From: an uncultured Collinsella sp.
GTDB lineage: Bacteria > Actinomycetota > Coriobacteriia > Coriobacteriales > Coriobacteriaceae
Direction of reading: 5' to 3'
Length of the DNA: 30,796 nt
Assembly: GCA_934630735.1 (NCBI GenBank)
Contig: CAKTWK010000024.1
Span: forward strand, 1-30,796
Part shown: positions 1-7,929 of the stretch, piece after piece
Position numbering within the stretch: position 1 is the first letter of the stretch
How the letters are laid out: the number at the start of each line of letters is the position of its first letter
Made by a program: the position numbers and the translations under genes
Notes under the pieces: generated by a model
What the model was told of the DNA's origin: nothing
What the model saw: the letters and a program-made list of their open reading frames with translations, nothing else
The model's database searches: none

Positions 1-189
1 GGCGACACCGACATCAACATCATCGACACCGCCGAGTTCGCGATCCCCGGCCTTGACGACGAGTTCCGCGTCATCGTCTCCCCGTGGATCCTCTCCTCGC
101 TGATCACCGATCGCCTTGCCGCTTACTACGAGACGGTCACCAAGCACAACCTCAACTACCGTCGTTACTATCACCAGTTCGACTACTAA
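1..189 (+). CDS. SIS-domain sugar isomerase/deglycase, C-terminal fragment
   Basis: The window opens inside this gene; only the last 62 codons before TAA are present. The fragment contains VSPWILSSLITDRLAAYYE and ends in a Tyr/His-rich tail (NYRRYYHQFDY). A stretch of this kind, where a Trp-containing loop precedes a helix with TDRLAAYYE, is typical of the C-terminus of SIS (sugar isomerase) proteins of the AgaS/FrlB type, which act on phosphorylated amino sugars or fructosamines in the cytoplasm. It is followed by a sugar phosphate isomerase/epimerase gene, which fits a carbohydrate locus extending to the left. The family is moderately sure; the substrate is unknown, and the catalytic part lies outside the window. 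Confidence 0.55.
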   Translation, partial: GDTDINIIDTAEFAIPGLDDEFRVIVSPWILSSLITDRLAAYYETVTKHNLNYRRYYHQFDY

Positions 190-213
190 GAGCAAATAAC
201 GTTTGTGCAATTT

Positions 214-240
214 GGCCCCGCTCCTACATGGAACGGGGCC
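214..240 (+). terminator. Hairpin after the SIS gene, likely terminator
   Basis: GGCCCCG (214-220) pairs with CGGGGCC (234-240). Inside it TCC and GGA add three pairs across a C/A mismatch. It lies 25 nt after the upstream stop codon and is followed by TCGTTT, a weak U tract. It also sits just ahead of the ATG at 263, so it could instead be a partial attenuator for the next gene. Confidence 0.5.
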
Positions 241-262
241 TCGTTTGGGTTGGAGAGTAATT

Positions 263-1099
263 ATGAGCTACTCGCAGCTTGCCGTCATGAATATCAGCCA
301 TCGTTATTTTGACCTTGAGGAATTCTTTTCCTCGGCAGCGGCCTCAGGCTACACGTGCTGCGAGCTTTGGACTGGGGCGATGCATCTGTACGTTGATTGC
401 CACGGATACGATTCGCTCGAGCAGGTGCGGGAGCTGTCACAGCGGTATGGGGTTCGGATTGTGGGGCTTTGTCCCGAACAGAACAACCCCAAGCCGTGGA
501 ACATCGCGGCGCGCGGGAATGAGGCGCGTGCCCGCACGCTCGCGTACTTTAAGAACGTTGTGGATATCGCGGCGGAACTTGGAGCCGAGCAGGTCATGGT
601 CTCGAGCGGCTGGGCATTTTTGAACGAGCCGATCGAGGACGCGTGGGGTCGCAGCGCCTCGATGCTGCGTGCGATTGCCGAGCATGCGGGGGAGCGCGGC
701 GTGCGACTGGTGCTCGAGGCCCTGCAGCCGGTTGAGTCGATAATCGTGAACTCGGCGGCCGACACGAAGCGCATGATCGAGGCGGTTGATCATCCGGCGC
801 TTAAGGCGTGTCTGGATATGGGTGCCATGGCGGTGGCGGGGGATACCATCGACGATTATTTTGATCTGCTTGGCGATGATGTCGCCCACGTGCATTTTGT
901 CGATGTTGCGGCAGATGGCACGACGCATCTTGCCTGGGGTGACGGCGACCGCGATATGCGCGCCGACCTAGATAGGCTTGTGGCGCGCGGCTATCGCGGA
1001 GTTGTTTCGGCCGAGACCTATGACGGGCGCTATTTTGCCGACCCCGCAGCTGCCGATGCGCAGGTAATGGCAGAGTATCGTCGTGCGATTGGCGCCTAG
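263..1099 (+). CDS. Sugar phosphate isomerase/epimerase (AP endonuclease 2-like TIM barrel)
   Basis: A 278-residue protein of the xylose isomerase-like TIM barrel superfamily, whose members isomerise or epimerise sugars and inositols using a divalent metal. The probable metal ligands are visible at the expected strand ends: E152 (LEAL), D185 (CLDMGA), H211 (HVHFVD) and E251 (SAETYD). I chose the ATG at 263 because GGAGAG lies 8 nt upstream; an in-frame ATG at 203 would put 20 unlikely residues inside the upstream hairpin. It probably shares a carbohydrate locus with the SIS gene to the left. The substrate cannot be told from sequence. It is followed by paired hairpins at 1156-1265. Confidence 0.75.
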   Translation: MSYSQLAVMNISHRYFDLEEFFSSAAASGYTCCELWTGAMHLYVDCHGYDSLEQVRELSQRYGVRIVGLCPEQNNPKPWNIAARGNEARARTLAYFKNVVDIAAELGAEQVMVSSGWAFLNEPIEDAWGRSASMLRAIAEHAGERGVRLVLEALQPVESIIVNSAADTKRMIEAVDHPALKACLDMGAMAVAGDTIDDYFDLLGDDVAHVHFVDVAADGTTHLAWGDGDRDMRADLDRLVARGYRGVVSAETYDGRYFADPAAADAQVMAEYRRAIGA

Positions 1100-1155
1100 G
1101 TGGGGCGGGGCGCCGAGCTGGCGTTTGGCAAATTTTAGTTTGGTGCTCTCTGAGA

Positions 1156-1205
1156 AACGGGACGTGCTTTCCGCTGAGGACCTCAACCGGAAAGTGCGTC
1201 CCGTT
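1156..1205. repeat. Long perfect hairpin (first of a pair)
   Basis: An 18-nt arm (1156-1173, starting AACGGGACGTG) pairs completely with 1188-1205 if two G-U wobbles are allowed. The 14-nt centre contains TGAGG and CCTCA, so the palindrome runs almost to its axis. There is no U tract, so it is not a typical terminator. The second hairpin at 1220-1265 begins with the same GGGACGTGCTTTCCG, so this looks like a repeated palindromic unit. Confidence 0.7.
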
Positions 1206-1219
1206 CTGGACTGCAATTC

Positions 1220-1270
1220 TGGGACGTGCTTTCCGCCAGAAGCCTCAAGCGGAAACCGCATCCCAGTTTT
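1220..1270 (+). terminator. Second hairpin of the pair, terminator-like
   Basis: TGGGACGTGCTTTCCGC (1220-1236) pairs with 1249-1265 with about two mismatches and one wobble. It is followed by GTTTTT. The arm shares GGGACGTGCTTTCCG with the hairpin 64 nt upstream. It could end transcription of the isomerase gene. A third, unpaired echo of the motif (GAGACGCGCTTTCC) follows at 1283-1296. Confidence 0.5.
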
Positions 1271-1327
1271 TGGCTGGCGGGCGAGACGCGCTTTCCCCTA
1301 TGTTTCCAAATGAATACGCTGTGAGTC

Positions 1328-1403
1328 GCGGGAGACGATTCTCCCCGCAAACACTCTAGTATGCTAAAGTACCCTGAAGACCGGCGGAGCTATGCCGGTC
1401 TTC
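1328..1403 (+). promoter_or_regulatory. his operon leader with promoter candidate and 10-bp hairpin
   Basis: The leader holds a bulged hairpin (GCGGGAGA 1328-1335 with TCTCCCCGC 1340-1348), a weak -10-like stretch around 1359-1370 (TATGCTAAAGT), and then a perfect 10-bp hairpin, GAAGACCGGC (1376-1385) with GCCGGTCTTC (1394-1403), followed by TGTTCTAT. The last hairpin ends 37 nt before the hisZG start codon and has a weakly U-rich tail, so it may attenuate the operon. I see no His-rich leader peptide and no T-box. No good -35 is visible. Confidence 0.4.
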
Positions 1404-1440
1404 TGTTCTATATGAAACGCAGCATGAGGAGGCTCACCAG

Positions 1441-3156
1441 ATGACGGCCACACCGTGGGGATTCCGGGACATATTGCCCGAGGAGGCTCAGGCGCGCGAA
1501 GAGATCGCATGTACGGTGAAGGGCTGCTTCAGGGAGCATCATTACCTTCCGGTCGAGACGCCGCTGCTCGAGGACAAGGGTTCGCTCGAGGAAGGCGGCC
1601 GCATTGCGGACACGCCGTTTAAGCTCTTTGATGACGACGGCCGCCTGCTGGTGGTCCGTCCCGACAACACGCTGCCGATCGTGCGCCTGGTTTCGACCCG
1701 CATGCGCGCGGCCGACCTGCCCCTGCGCCTGCGCTACGAGGCGCCGGTGGTTCGCGAGTGCCAGCGCAACGCCGGTGGCTCGCGTCAGTTTACGCAGCTG
1801 GGCTTTGAACTTATCGGTGCGGGCGATACCGCGGGCGATGTCGAGATTGTCTCGCTCGTGGCCGAGGCCGTGCGCAAGCTGGCGCTGCCCGATGCGCGCA
1901 TTATCGCAGGCAGCGTGCGCCCGTTTAAGGAGCTGCTCGCGGTGTGCGAAGATCGCGAGCTGGCCGCCGAGGCCCTGCGCTGCGTGCACGCCAACGACTT
2001 TGTGGGCCTCGATGCCCGCGTGGCGGAAAGTGCCGAGTTCGAGGCCGTCAAAGCTGCCATCAGCGAGCTGCCGCGCTTACACGGCGGCACCGAGGTACTC
2101 GACCGTGTCGATGCGCTTCTGGAGGCCGCCGGTATCGCCGCGCCGCTCACGCGCGAGCTGCGTGCCCTGGTCGAGGGCTTGGCGCCCGAGGACGCCCAGG
2201 TGCTGTCGTTCGACTTCTCCATCATGAACTCTTTCGATTACTACACGGGCCTGGTCTTTAAGGCCTATGCCGGTGGCTTGCCCGATCCGGTCGGTTCTGG
2301 CGGCCGCTACGACTCCATCTTTACCGGCGCATTTGGCGACGGCATCGAGGTGCCGGCGGCGGGCTTCGCCTTTTCGCTCGAGCGTCTGGAGGCAGCGCGC
2401 ACCTCGGCCGAGGACGCCGCTTCCGACGGCGATCACGCCGTGGGCCGTGGAGCCGAAGGCCCGCTGCGCATCGCCGTGCCCAAGGGCTCGCTTAAGGCCG
2501 ACACGCTCGACGTGCTCGAAGCCGCGGGCTTAGACGTCTCTGAGTTGCGCGACCCCGGCCGTCACCTGATCGTGCGCGGCCGCGACACGCGTGCCGGCGA
2601 GGGCACGGTCGGCGATATCGAGTTTGTCATCGTACGCCCTAGCGATGCGCCCGCCTTTGTGGGCTGCGGCGGTGCCGATTGCGGCATCTGCGGGTGGGAC
2701 TCGCTTATCGAGGCAGACCTCAACCTGCTGCAGCTGGTCGATTTGGGCTACGGCCTGTGCACTTTCATTGAGGCGGAGCCCGCGTGGCGCGCCGGTCAGG
2801 CCGAGCGCAACTATGCCCGCCGCGGTTCGCTTCGCGTGGCAACCAAGTACCCGCGCATCGCGAGTGCCTGGTATGCCGAGCGCGGCGTGAACGCCGACAT
2901 CGTTTCGCTGCACGGCAACATCGAGCTGGGCCCCATTGTCGGCATGACCGATCGCATCGTGGATATTACCGCCACGGGCGCCACGCTGCGCGACAACGAC
3001 TTGGTCATCACCGGCCGCATCATGGACTGCACGGCCCGCTTCTTTGTCAACCCGGGTGCCGCTCGCCTGGACCCGCGCGTACGCAATCTGGCCGATCGCT
3101 TGGCGGTAGCCGTGAAGGACAAGCATTTTGAGCCCGTCGCGGGCTCGGCACAATAG
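1441..3156 (+). CDS. hisZG: HisZ-HisG fusion: ATP phosphoribosyltransferase with its regulatory subunit
   Basis: A single 571-residue reading frame joins two proteins that are normally separate. Residues 1-320 are HisZ, the class II aminoacyl-tRNA synthetase-like regulatory subunit: RYEAPVVREC with FTQLGFELIG is motif 2, NSFDYYTG and GSGGRYDS are the His-binding signatures, and the segment ends in GFAFSLERL. A 20-residue acidic linker leads to a short-form HisG from about residue 342: VPKGSL, a Cys-rich CGGADCGICGWD, and the PRPP site DITATGATLRDND. HisG condenses ATP with PRPP, the first committed and feedback-controlled step of histidine synthesis. Short HisG lacks its own regulatory domain and depends on HisZ, so fusion would fix their ratio at 1:1. 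AGGAGG lies upstream of the ATG. It is first in the operon. Confidence 0.9.
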   Translation: MTATPWGFRDILPEEAQAREEIACTVKGCFREHHYLPVETPLLEDKGSLEEGGRIADTPFKLFDDDGRLLVVRPDNTLPIVRLVSTRMRAADLPLRLRYEAPVVRECQRNAGGSRQFTQLGFELIGAGDTAGDVEIVSLVAEAVRKLALPDARIIAGSVRPFKELLAVCEDRELAAEALRCVHANDFVGLDARVAESAEFEAVKAAISELPRLHGGTEVLDRVDALLEAAGIAAPLTRELRALVEGLAPEDAQVLSFDFSIMNSFDYYTGLVFKAYAGGLPDPVGSGGRYDSIFTGAFGDGIEVPAAGFAFSLERLEAARTSAEDAASDGDHAVGRGAEGPLRIAVPKGSLKADTLDVLEAAGLDVSELRDPGRHLIVRGRDTRAGEGTVGDIEFVIVRPSDAPAFVGCGGADCGICGWDSLIEADLNLLQLVDLGYGLCTFIEAEPAWRAGQAERNYARRGSLRVATKYPRIASAWYAERGVNADIVSLHGNIELGPIVGMTDRIVDITATGATLRDNDLVITGRIMDCTARFFVNPGAARLDPRVRNLADRLAVAVKDKHFEPVAGSAQ

Positions 3157-3262
3157 CGCGAGCGCGCACGGGCGCCCCCCATATTCGGGTTGCGGACCGA
3201 TTGGCGCCGCTGCCCGGCATCTCGTTTTTCAAACGCAATCTCAACCGATAGGGGATACCGAT

Positions 3263-4699
3263 ATGAAGACCATCAAGCTTGCTCCCGGCGAGCGCCTCGT
3301 TACCAATCAGCTCAACCGCAAGGGCGTGCTGCCGCAAAACATTGTCGACGCCGCCCGCGATATCGTGGCCAACGTGCGTGCCAACGGCGATGCCGCGGTG
3401 CGCGATTACTGTCAGCGTTTTGACGGTGTTGAACTGCAGAGTTTCCGCCTGCCGCAGGAGCAGATCGATGCCGCGCTCGAAGGTCTCGATCCCGCTTTTG
3501 TCGCGGCGCTCGAAAAGGCTGCACGCCAGATCCGCGAGTTCCACCAGCGCGAGGTCGAGCAGAGCTGGTTTACCACGCGTGCGGACGGCACGATGCTCGG
3601 CGTTAAGGTGACCCCGCTCGCGGCGGCCGGCATCTACGTGCCGGGCGGTCGCGCGCAGTATCCCTCCACGGTGCTCATGAATGCCATTCCCGCCAAGGTC
3701 GCCGGCGTCAAGCGCGTGGTCATGGTGACCCCGCCGCAAAAAGACGGCCTGATCAGCCCCTACACGCTTGCCGCGGCAAAGCTCGGCGGCGTGGACGAAA
3801 TCTATATGGTGGGCGGCGCCCAGGCCGTGGCCGCGCTGGCGTACGGTACCGAGACCATTCCGCGCGTCGATAAAATCACCGGCCCGGGCAACGCCTTTGT
3901 CGCCGCGGCCAAGCAGATTGTCTCGGGCGATGTGGGAATCGACATGGTCGCTGGCCCGTCCGAGGTCTGCGTGCTGGCCGATGCCACGGCCAAGCCCATG
4001 GTGGTCGCGGCCGACCTGATGGCCCAGGCCGAGCACGATCCGCTGGCAGCCTGCTATCTGGTGACCTGCGACGAGCAGTTTGCGCGCGAGGTCGAGGCCG
4101 GCATCGATATTCTGGTGGCGCAGTCCCCGCGTGCCGAGATCACGCGCGCCTCGCTCGATAACGAGGGCACCATCGTAGTGGCCGCCGATATGGCTGCTGC
4201 CGTCGAGGCGGTGAACACCGTGGCGCCCGAGCACCTGGAGCTGCACTGCAAGGATGCGATGGGCCTGCTTGGCGGTATTCGCAACGCCGGCGCCATCTTT
4301 GTGGGCGCTTGGAGCTCCGAGCCGCTCGGCGATTACGTTGCCGGTCCCAACCACACGCTGCCGACCGGCGGTACGGCTCTGTTCTCCAACCCGCTTTCGG
4401 TCGAGGAGTTCGTCAAGCGCTCGAGCGTTATTTGCTATACGCCCGAGGGCCTGCTTTCCGACGCTCCCGCTACGCAGCGTCTGGCCGAGGCCGAGGGCCT
4501 GTGGGCGCACGCGCTTTCGGCCGCATTGCGCCGCCGCGTGCTGGAGCAGGGCGAGGATGCCGTGAGTGCCGAGTCACTGGCTGCGGCCGACCTGACCAAG
4601 GTTGCCTGGCCGGGCGACGCCGTGGCGACGGTTGCCGAGGGCGTGGACCTGGCGGCGGTTGCGGGCGGTGCCGCTGGCGCGCTCGTCGAGGAGGTCTAA
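3263..4699 (+). CDS. hisD: Histidinol dehydrogenase
   Basis: HisD oxidises histidinol to histidine in two NAD-dependent steps. All key residues align with the well-studied E. coli enzyme: zinc ligands Q255, H258 (AQAEHD), D357 (GDYVAGPNH) and H416, and the catalytic pair E323-H324 (APEHLEL). The signature [10 protein letters not shown] is also present. At 478 residues it is longer than the usual 430; the excess is an Ala/Val-rich C-terminal tail after about residue 430, of unknown role. I chose the ATG at 3263 because AGGGGAT precedes it by 7 nt; an upstream in-frame start at 3128 would overlap hisZG. It lies 106 bp after hisZG, the widest gap in the operon before hisI. Confidence 0.93.
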   Translation: MKTIKLAPGERLVTNQLNRKGVLPQNIVDAARDIVANVRANGDAAVRDYCQRFDGVELQSFRLPQEQIDAALEGLDPAFVAALEKAARQIREFHQREVEQSWFTTRADGTMLGVKVTPLAAAGIYVPGGRAQYPSTVLMNAIPAKVAGVKRVVMVTPPQKDGLISPYTLAAAKLGGVDEIYMVGGAQAVAALAYGTETIPRVDKITGPGNAFVAAAKQIVSGDVGIDMVAGPSEVCVLADATAKPMVVAADLMAQAEHDPLAACYLVTCDEQFAREVEAGIDILVAQSPRAEITRASLDNEGTIVVAADMAAAVEAVNTVAPEHLELHCKDAMGLLGGIRNAGAIFVGAWSSEPLGDYVAGPNHTLPTGGTALFSNPLSVEEFVKRSSVICYTPEGLLSDAPATQRLAEAEGLWAHALSAALRRRVLEQGEDAVSAESLAAADLTKVAWPGDAVATVAEGVDLAAVAGGAAGALVEEV

Positions 4700-4700
4700 A

Positions 4701-5816
4701 ATGGCCGAGCTGACGCCCCGCATGAAGGAGCTCGTCCAGCCTTACCTGGCCGGTATTGAGCCCTACGATCCTAACTTTACGCCCACGCGCATCAACCTTT
4801 CGGCCAACGAGAACACCTATCCCGTGCCTGCCGGCGTGCGCGAGGCGGTTGATGCGGCCCTGGCTGCCACGCCGCTCAACCGCTATCCCGATCCCATGTC
4901 GAACGACCTGCGCGACGAGCTTGCTGCCTGGCATGGCGTGACGCGCGAGAACATCTGCGTGGGCAACGGCGGCGACGAGCTGCTCTATAACTACCTGCTG
5001 GCGTTTGGCGGCGCGGGGCGCACCCTGCTCAACTGCCCGCCGTGCTTTAGCGAGTACGCGTTCTTTGCGTCGCTGTGCCAGACCGAGGTGCGCGACGTGT
5101 GGCGCGACCCCGCGACCTTTGAACTCGACCAGGCGGCTGTGCTCGCGGCGGCGCCGGTGTGCAACCTCGCCATCGTGACCTCGCCCAACAATCCCACGGG
5201 CGACGTGGCTCCGCTCGACTTTGTCGCGGCGCTGTGCGATGCGTGCCCCGGCATGGTCATGGTCGACGAGGCCTACGTTGAGTTTGCGGATGATTCGTTT
5301 GGCGCGGCCACCACGGCGCAGGGGCTTATCGCCGGGCATCCCAACCTGGTGATTTTGCACACGCTGTCCAAGGCGTTTGGCGCCGCCGGCACGCGTCTGG
5401 GCTACGTGATCGCTGCGCCCGAGGTTATCGACGTGTTCACGGCGATTCGCCAGATCTATTCGGTCAACGTACTGAGCCAGGCGGCAGCACTTGCCTGCGT
5501 GCGTGCCCGTGATACCTATGCGCCCGTGGTGGCGCAGGCCGCATCCGAGCGCGAGCGCGAGCTGGCCGCCCTGCGCGCGATGGCTGCCGAGGGCCTGCCC
5601 GTGGAGGCGTGGCCGAGCGCGGCGAACTTTCTGCTCGTACGCACGCCGCATGCCACGCGCGTACGCGAGCGTCTGCGCGACGAGTATTCGATTTTGGTGC
5701 GCGACTTCAGCTATGCGCCGGGGCTTGCGGACTGCCTACGCATTACCGTGGGTACGCCGCGGGAAAACGACGAGGTGCTGGCTGCGTTTGCCGCGCTGGT
5801 GAAGGAGGAGATGTAG
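4701..5816 (+). CDS. hisC: Histidinol-phosphate aminotransferase
   Basis: A 371-residue fold-type I PLP aminotransferase that converts imidazole acetol-phosphate and glutamate to histidinol phosphate. The substrate/PLP motif SPNNPTG is at residues 161-167, the PLP aspartate lies in VMVDEAYVEF, and the Schiff-base lysine is K224 in LSKAFGAAGTRLGY, which is HisC-like. The ATG at 4701 directly follows the hisD stop, and its ribosome site GAGGAGG lies in the last hisD codons, so translation is probably coupled. The stop is followed at once by the hisB ATG. Related aminotransferases can look similar, but the operon settles the role. Confidence 0.92.
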   Translation: MAELTPRMKELVQPYLAGIEPYDPNFTPTRINLSANENTYPVPAGVREAVDAALAATPLNRYPDPMSNDLRDELAAWHGVTRENICVGNGGDELLYNYLLAFGGAGRTLLNCPPCFSEYAFFASLCQTEVRDVWRDPATFELDQAAVLAAAPVCNLAIVTSPNNPTGDVAPLDFVAALCDACPGMVMVDEAYVEFADDSFGAATTAQGLIAGHPNLVILHTLSKAFGAAGTRLGYVIAAPEVIDVFTAIRQIYSVNVLSQAAALACVRARDTYAPVVAQAASERERELAALRAMAAEGLPVEAWPSAANFLLVRTPHATRVRERLRDEYSILVRDFSYAPGLADCLRITVGTPRENDEVLAAFAALVKEEM

Positions 5817-6404
5817 ATGAGCCGTTATGCCGAGGTAACCCGTAAGACGGGGGAGACCGATATTGTCGTCAAGCTCGACCTGGATGGAACCGGTACGTGC
5901 GATATCTCGACCGGCGTGCCGTTTTTCGACCACATGCTCAACGCCTTTGGCCGCCATGGCCTGTTTGATTTGACGGTGCATGCGGTAGGCGACGTGGAGG
6001 TCGATGCGCACCACACCGTCGAGGACACGGGCATTGTGCTGGGCGAGGCGTTTTGCCAGGCTCTGGGCGACAAGGCGGGCATTACGCGCTTTGCCGACGC
6101 GGCGATCGCCATGGACGAGACGCTTGTGATGGCTGCTGTTGATATTTCGGGCCGCGGGCAGGCCTACTGCGAGCTGCCCGTGCCGACCGAGCGCGTGGGC
6201 AGCTTCGATACCGAGCTGGCGGTCGAGTTCTTCTACGCCTTCGCGCGCGATGCCAAGCTCACGCTGCATGTGCGCGAGCTGGCGGGCGGTAACTCGCATC
6301 ACATTATCGAGGCCGCCTTTAAGGCCGTGGGCCGCACGATGCGCCACGCCTGCGAGCTCGATCCCCGCGTGCAGGGCATCCCCAGTACCAAGGGCTCACT
6401 GTAA
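5817..6404 (+). CDS. hisB: Imidazoleglycerol-phosphate dehydratase
   Basis: A 195-residue single-function HisB that removes water from imidazoleglycerol phosphate to give imidazole acetol-phosphate. The manganese-binding motifs are clear: FFDHML near residue 40, DAHHTVEDTG near 65, and GGNSHHIIEAAFKA near 160. There is no histidinol-phosphatase domain at the N-terminus, unlike the bifunctional enterobacterial HisB; the phosphatase is supplied by the PHP gene at 9901-10812. The start codon touches the hisC stop, and GAAGGAGGAG lies just inside hisC, so translation is coupled. Confidence 0.94.
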   Translation: MSRYAEVTRKTGETDIVVKLDLDGTGTCDISTGVPFFDHMLNAFGRHGLFDLTVHAVGDVEVDAHHTVEDTGIVLGEAFCQALGDKAGITRFADAAIAMDETLVMAAVDISGRGQAYCELPVPTERVGSFDTELAVEFFYAFARDAKLTLHVRELAGGNSHHIIEAAFKAVGRTMRHACELDPRVQGIPSTKGSL

Positions 6405-6420
6405 CCGCCACATAGGCAGA

Positions 6421-6457
6421 AACCACCACAAAGGGGACAGGCACCTTCGTGGTGGTT
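6421..6457. repeat. Hairpin between hisB and hisH
   Basis: AACCACCAC (6421-6429) pairs perfectly with GTGGTGGTT (6449-6457) and is followed by TTGG. Inside, AAGG and CCTT can add pairs around GGGACAGGCA. It sits inside the operon, 17 nt after the hisB stop and just before the hisH ribosome site, where it could trim or dampen downstream expression. It has the look of a dispersed repeat in this lineage, but only one copy is in the window. Confidence 0.6.
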
Positions 6458-6484
6458 TTGGACAAAGAGAAAAGGGAGGGTCGC

Positions 6485-7186
6485 GTGGGCGAACCGAAGA
6501 TCGTGGTGGTCGACTACCGCAAGGGCAACTTGTCGAGCGTCGTGCGCGGGCTTGCGCGCGCCGGTGCCGCCGCCTGTACGTCGGACGATCCGGAACAGAT
6601 CCGCAACGCCGACGGCCTGGTCATCCCGGGCGTGGGCGCGTTCTACGACGCGATCGCCTTTATGCGCCAGAGCGGCGAGGAGGCCGCCGTGCTCGATGCC
6701 GTTGCCGCCGGAACTCCGCTGCTCGGCATCTGCCTGGGTCTTCAGCTCTTTTTTGAGCGCGGCAACGAGGGCGTGCCTGCGGACGAGGGCATGGCTGCAG
6801 ACGGCAGCACCCCTGAGCAGTCTGGCGGTCCCTGGGTCGATGGCCTGGGCATCATGCGCGGTTCGTGTACGCGCTTGGAATCGAGTCGCCTGAAGGTGCC
6901 GCACGTGGGCTGGGACCAGGTGCACATGACGCCCGCCGGCGCGGCCGACCCGCTGCTCGCCGGTTTTGCCGAGGGCGCCAACATGTACTTCACCCACAGC
7001 TACGCGGTGGCCGACGACGCCGATGCCGCTGATGTTTTGGCGCGCACGCACTACACGCGGAGCTTCCCGTGCATCGCGCGTCATGGCAACGTGTGGGGCT
7101 GTCAGTTCCATCCCGAGAAATCCTCGGCCCTGGGACAGCGCATTCTTAAGAACTTCGTCAACATCGTCGAGGAGGTTGGCCGATGA
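6485..7186 (+). CDS. hisH: Imidazole glycerol phosphate synthase, glutaminase subunit
   Basis: HisH releases ammonia from glutamine and channels it to HisF. The class I amidotransferase triad is C83 (GICLGLQ), H209 and E211 (CQFHPEKS). I placed the start at GTG 6485 because GGGAGGG lies just upstream and the protein then begins at the conserved KIVVVDYRKGNL; a longer start at 6449 would fall in the hairpin stem. At 233 residues it is longer than the usual 200, owing to an acidic, Gly-rich insert of some 20 residues after the nucleophile loop (about 98-118). The stop overlaps the hisA start (ATGA), so translation is coupled. Confidence 0.92.
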   Translation: MGEPKIVVVDYRKGNLSSVVRGLARAGAAACTSDDPEQIRNADGLVIPGVGAFYDAIAFMRQSGEEAAVLDAVAAGTPLLGICLGLQLFFERGNEGVPADEGMAADGSTPEQSGGPWVDGLGIMRGSCTRLESSRLKVPHVGWDQVHMTPAGAADPLLAGFAEGANMYFTHSYAVADDADAADVLARTHYTRSFPCIARHGNVWGCQFHPEKSSALGQRILKNFVNIVEEVGR

Positions 7187-7926
7187 TCCTGTTTCCCGCA
7201 ATCGATCTGATCGGCGGCAAGGTTGTGCGCCTGGAGCGCGGCGACCGCAGCCGCTGCAAGGTATATTCCGACGACCCCGTCGCCGTCGCCCGCTCGTTTG
7301 CCGAGCAGGGCGCGAACTGGGTGCATGTCGTCGACCTGTCCGCTGCCTTTGGCGAGGACGAGGACGTGTGCGCTGCCAACTCGGCGGCGATTAAGGCTAT
7401 CTGCGGCGTCGACGGCCTGTCCGTGGACGTGGGCGGCGGTGTCCGCTCGCTCGCGCGCATCGACGAGCTGGCCGGCTATGGTGCTCGCCGCATCGCACTG
7501 GGCACCGTGCTGGTGACTGAGCCGGGTTTTGCCGAGGTGGCAGCCCAAGGCTTTGGCGAGCTGTTGGTGGCAGATATTGCCGCGCGCGACGGCCAGGTCA
7601 AGGTGAATGGCTGGCGCGACGGCGCGGGCGTGGCGCTCGATGATGCCGTGGCGCAGCTTTCCGAGCTGGGCTTTAAGCATCTGGTGTATACCGACATCGC
7701 GCGCGATGGCATGCAGACGGGCATCGATGTGGCGGCGTATCGCCATGTGGCCGAGGTCGCGGGCTTTCCCGTCGTGGCTTCGGGCGGCATCTCGACGCTC
7801 GACGACATCCGCGCGCTCGCCGCGGTGGGCGAGGGCGCGATTGAAGGTGCCATCACCGGCCGTGCGCTCTACGAGGGCAACTTTACGCTGGTACAGGCGT
7901 TGGCCGTCGCCCGAGGGGAGGAGTAA
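7183..7926 (+). CDS. hisA: ProFAR isomerase (1-(5-phosphoribosyl)-5-AICAR imine isomerase)
   Basis: A 247-residue (beta/alpha)8 barrel that carries out the Amadori rearrangement of ProFAR to PRFAR. The catalytic aspartate pattern is D8 (PAIDLIG), D131 (VADIAARDG) and D171 (YTDIARDGM). Phosphate-binding glycines are in VGGGVRS and in ASGGIS. In many actinobacteria this protein is PriA, which also serves tryptophan synthesis as TrpF; I cannot tell from sequence whether that applies here. It overlaps hisH by 4 nt and is 3 nt upstream of hisF. Confidence 0.92.
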   Translation: MILFPAIDLIGGKVVRLERGDRSRCKVYSDDPVAVARSFAEQGANWVHVVDLSAAFGEDEDVCAANSAAIKAICGVDGLSVDVGGGVRSLARIDELAGYGARRIALGTVLVTEPGFAEVAAQGFGELLVADIAARDGQVKVNGWRDGAGVALDDAVAQLSELGFKHLVYTDIARDGMQTGIDVAAYRHVAEVAGFPVVASGGISTLDDIRALAAVGEGAIEGAITGRALYEGNFTLVQALAVARGEE

Positions 7927-7929
7927 CCC

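Noticed and set aside
1328..1440. T-box or His-rich leader peptide for the his operon
   Set aside because: No T-box core or run of His codons is present; only simple hairpins are seen.
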